Assembly (NCBI GenBank): GCA_948468465.1
Contig: CAOKJJ010000250.1
Span: 1 to 5,822, forward strand
Direction: 5' to 3'
Length of the DNA stretch: 5,822 nucleotides
Source of the DNA: an uncultured Eubacterium sp.
GTDB lineage: Bacteria; Bacillota_A; Clostridia; Lachnospirales; Lachnospiraceae
The translations under genes were made by a program, and so were the position numbers. The notes below the pieces were generated by a model that was not told where the DNA came from, did no database searches, and saw only the letters and a list, made by a program, of their open reading frames with translations. Position 1 is the stretch's first letter. Every line of letters begins with the position of its first letter. Of the stretch, positions 5,117 to 5,822 are shown in pieces.

Positions 5117-5151
5117 TACGCTGTTTTATTGATATTAAATTGTTTTATTAA

Positions 5152-5822
5152 CTATGCTAACTGTAAAATCTCTTTTTCAATTTCTTCTACATCATCTGGT
5201 GTCAATTCGGGAAAAAAAGCAGGTATTTCTTCAACTGAAATTCTCCCTTTTTTTAATATTGTTATCGCATTTCTTTTTGTAGTCTCTCTTGCCATATCTT
5301 TCGCATAAGTTTTCATAATCTGCTCATCATTAAATAAACTCATCATAATCGTTACCACCTCCACTTCTTTGCTGCTTAGATACTGTTTCAAAATGTTCCT
5401 GTCCTTGCAAATTCGGATCGTTTCTGTAACCGCCTGTTTTGTCATTCCATATTTTTTTATTTGCTCGTTAAAAACCTTGCAGAAAACAATGTACTCATTA
5501 ATTATATTGGCTTTGTCACTCTCATATATTACTTTGGCTTGTATCTCAATATCAATATCTGCACCGTCAAAAAACTCTTGCGATAAAGATATTGTATCGG
5601 GTTTTCTGCCTTTGTTGCCGGTGTATATCACATACAATTCGGGCTTTGGCATTTTTACTTTCTTGCTCTTATACAGGCTCTGACTGGTTCGCTCAAAATA
5701 TTCATGGTAACTCTGTGCTAAATACAGCAGTATTCTGATTAAAATATTTACCGTCCAACTGGATTGCGCTTCTAACAACAAAAGCAATCTGTTGTTACCT
5801 ACCATTATGCCCAAATCATTAT
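5152..5822 (-). CDS. Rpn-family PD-(D/E)XK nuclease / putative transposase, 5' end outside window
   Basis: Rpn (YhgA-like) proteins are DNA nucleases of the PD-(D/E)XK superfamily; the E. coli members raise RecA-independent recombination. Clostridia often carry many copies. The frame stays open through the right edge: codons before the internal TTG (5814) read Asn-Asp, giving NDLGIMVG, which fits the family core, so the true start lies outside the window. The visible part (222 codons) has the core Asp in NDLG, the strand LLLLLEAQSSW with the E-x-Q form of the catalytic pair, a conserved-looking middle (KMPKPELYVIYTG, then SLSQEFFDG), and a charged helical C-terminus ending PDDVEEIEKEILQLA. 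No inverted repeats or target duplications were seen near it. The family call is from remembered motifs; the catalytic activity of this copy is unproven. Confidence 0.83.
   Translation of the reverse strand, partial: NDLGIMVGNNRLLLLLEAQSSWTVNILIRILLYLAQSYHEYFERTSQSLYKSKKVKMPKPELYVIYTGNKGRKPDTISLSQEFFDGADIDIEIQAKVIYESDKANIINEYIVFCKVFNEQIKKYGMTKQAVTETIRICKDRNILKQYLSSKEVEVVTIMMSLFNDEQIMKTYAKDMARETTKRNAITILKKGRISVEEIPAFFPELTPDDVEEIEKEILQLA

Noticed and set aside
5369..5683. Plus-strand 104-codon frame opposite the Rpn-type gene
   Set aside because: It is antisense to the nuclease frame; its hydrophobic look comes from reading an AT-rich coding strand backwards.
5073..5822. Insertion sequence around the Rpn-type gene
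   Set aside because: Although the family is labelled putative transposase, no terminal inverted repeats or target-site duplications are visible, and the hairpin at 5073-5116 is explained as a terminator.
1..5822. CRISPR array, riboswitch or phage attachment site
   Set aside because: No regularly spaced long direct repeats were seen, no leader matched a riboswitch I know, and no repeat of the tRNA 3' end was found elsewhere in the window to suggest integration.

Overview
The window reads as chromosomal DNA from a low-to-mid GC Firmicute, most likely a Clostridia member of the Lachnospiraceae type. The reasons are strong GGAGG ribosome binding sites, consensus sigma-A promoters, U-tract hairpin terminators, a tRNA gene without an encoded CCA, and protein sequences that look clostridial from memory; no search was run. 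Every gene I can support lies on the minus strand, so transcription runs from the right edge to the left edge.

Right to left: (1) An Rpn/PD-(D/E)XK-type nuclease gene enters from beyond the right edge (5152-5822, 5' end missing) and ends at a hairpin terminator (about 5073-5116). (2) A polytopic membrane protein (4085-4936) has its own perfect TTGACA-N17-TATAAT promoter and its own terminator. It has the rhomboid fold signature, but the catalytic Ser and His appear to be replaced, and it carries a cysteine/histidine-rich zinc-finger-like tail. (3) clpS, clpA and aat follow as a tight run (3961 down to 631). (4) An AT-rich spacer with helically phased A/T tracts leads into a tRNA-Ala(CGC) gene (409-481), closed by a 14-bp perfect hairpin terminator. 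(5) The last 350 bases hold no gene I can defend, only a short degenerate reading frame, a second hairpin terminator and a GC-rich scrap at the left edge.

The central unit is a complete bacterial N-degron (N-end rule) module. Aat adds Leu or Phe to proteins whose N-terminus is Arg or Lys. ClpS captures proteins starting with Leu, Phe, Tyr or Trp. ClpA unfolds them and feeds them to ClpP, which is not in this window. The pocket residues of ClpS, both AAA+ sites and the ClpP-docking tripeptide of ClpA, and the Glu/Asp/Gln site of Aat are all present. ClpC is the usual Hsp100 partner of ClpP in Firmicutes, so a ClpA-type unfoldase packed with ClpS and Aat in a clostridial genome is the main biological point of the window. 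Its neighbour, a predicted rhomboid pseudoprotease with a zinc-finger tail, is the most novel-looking gene.
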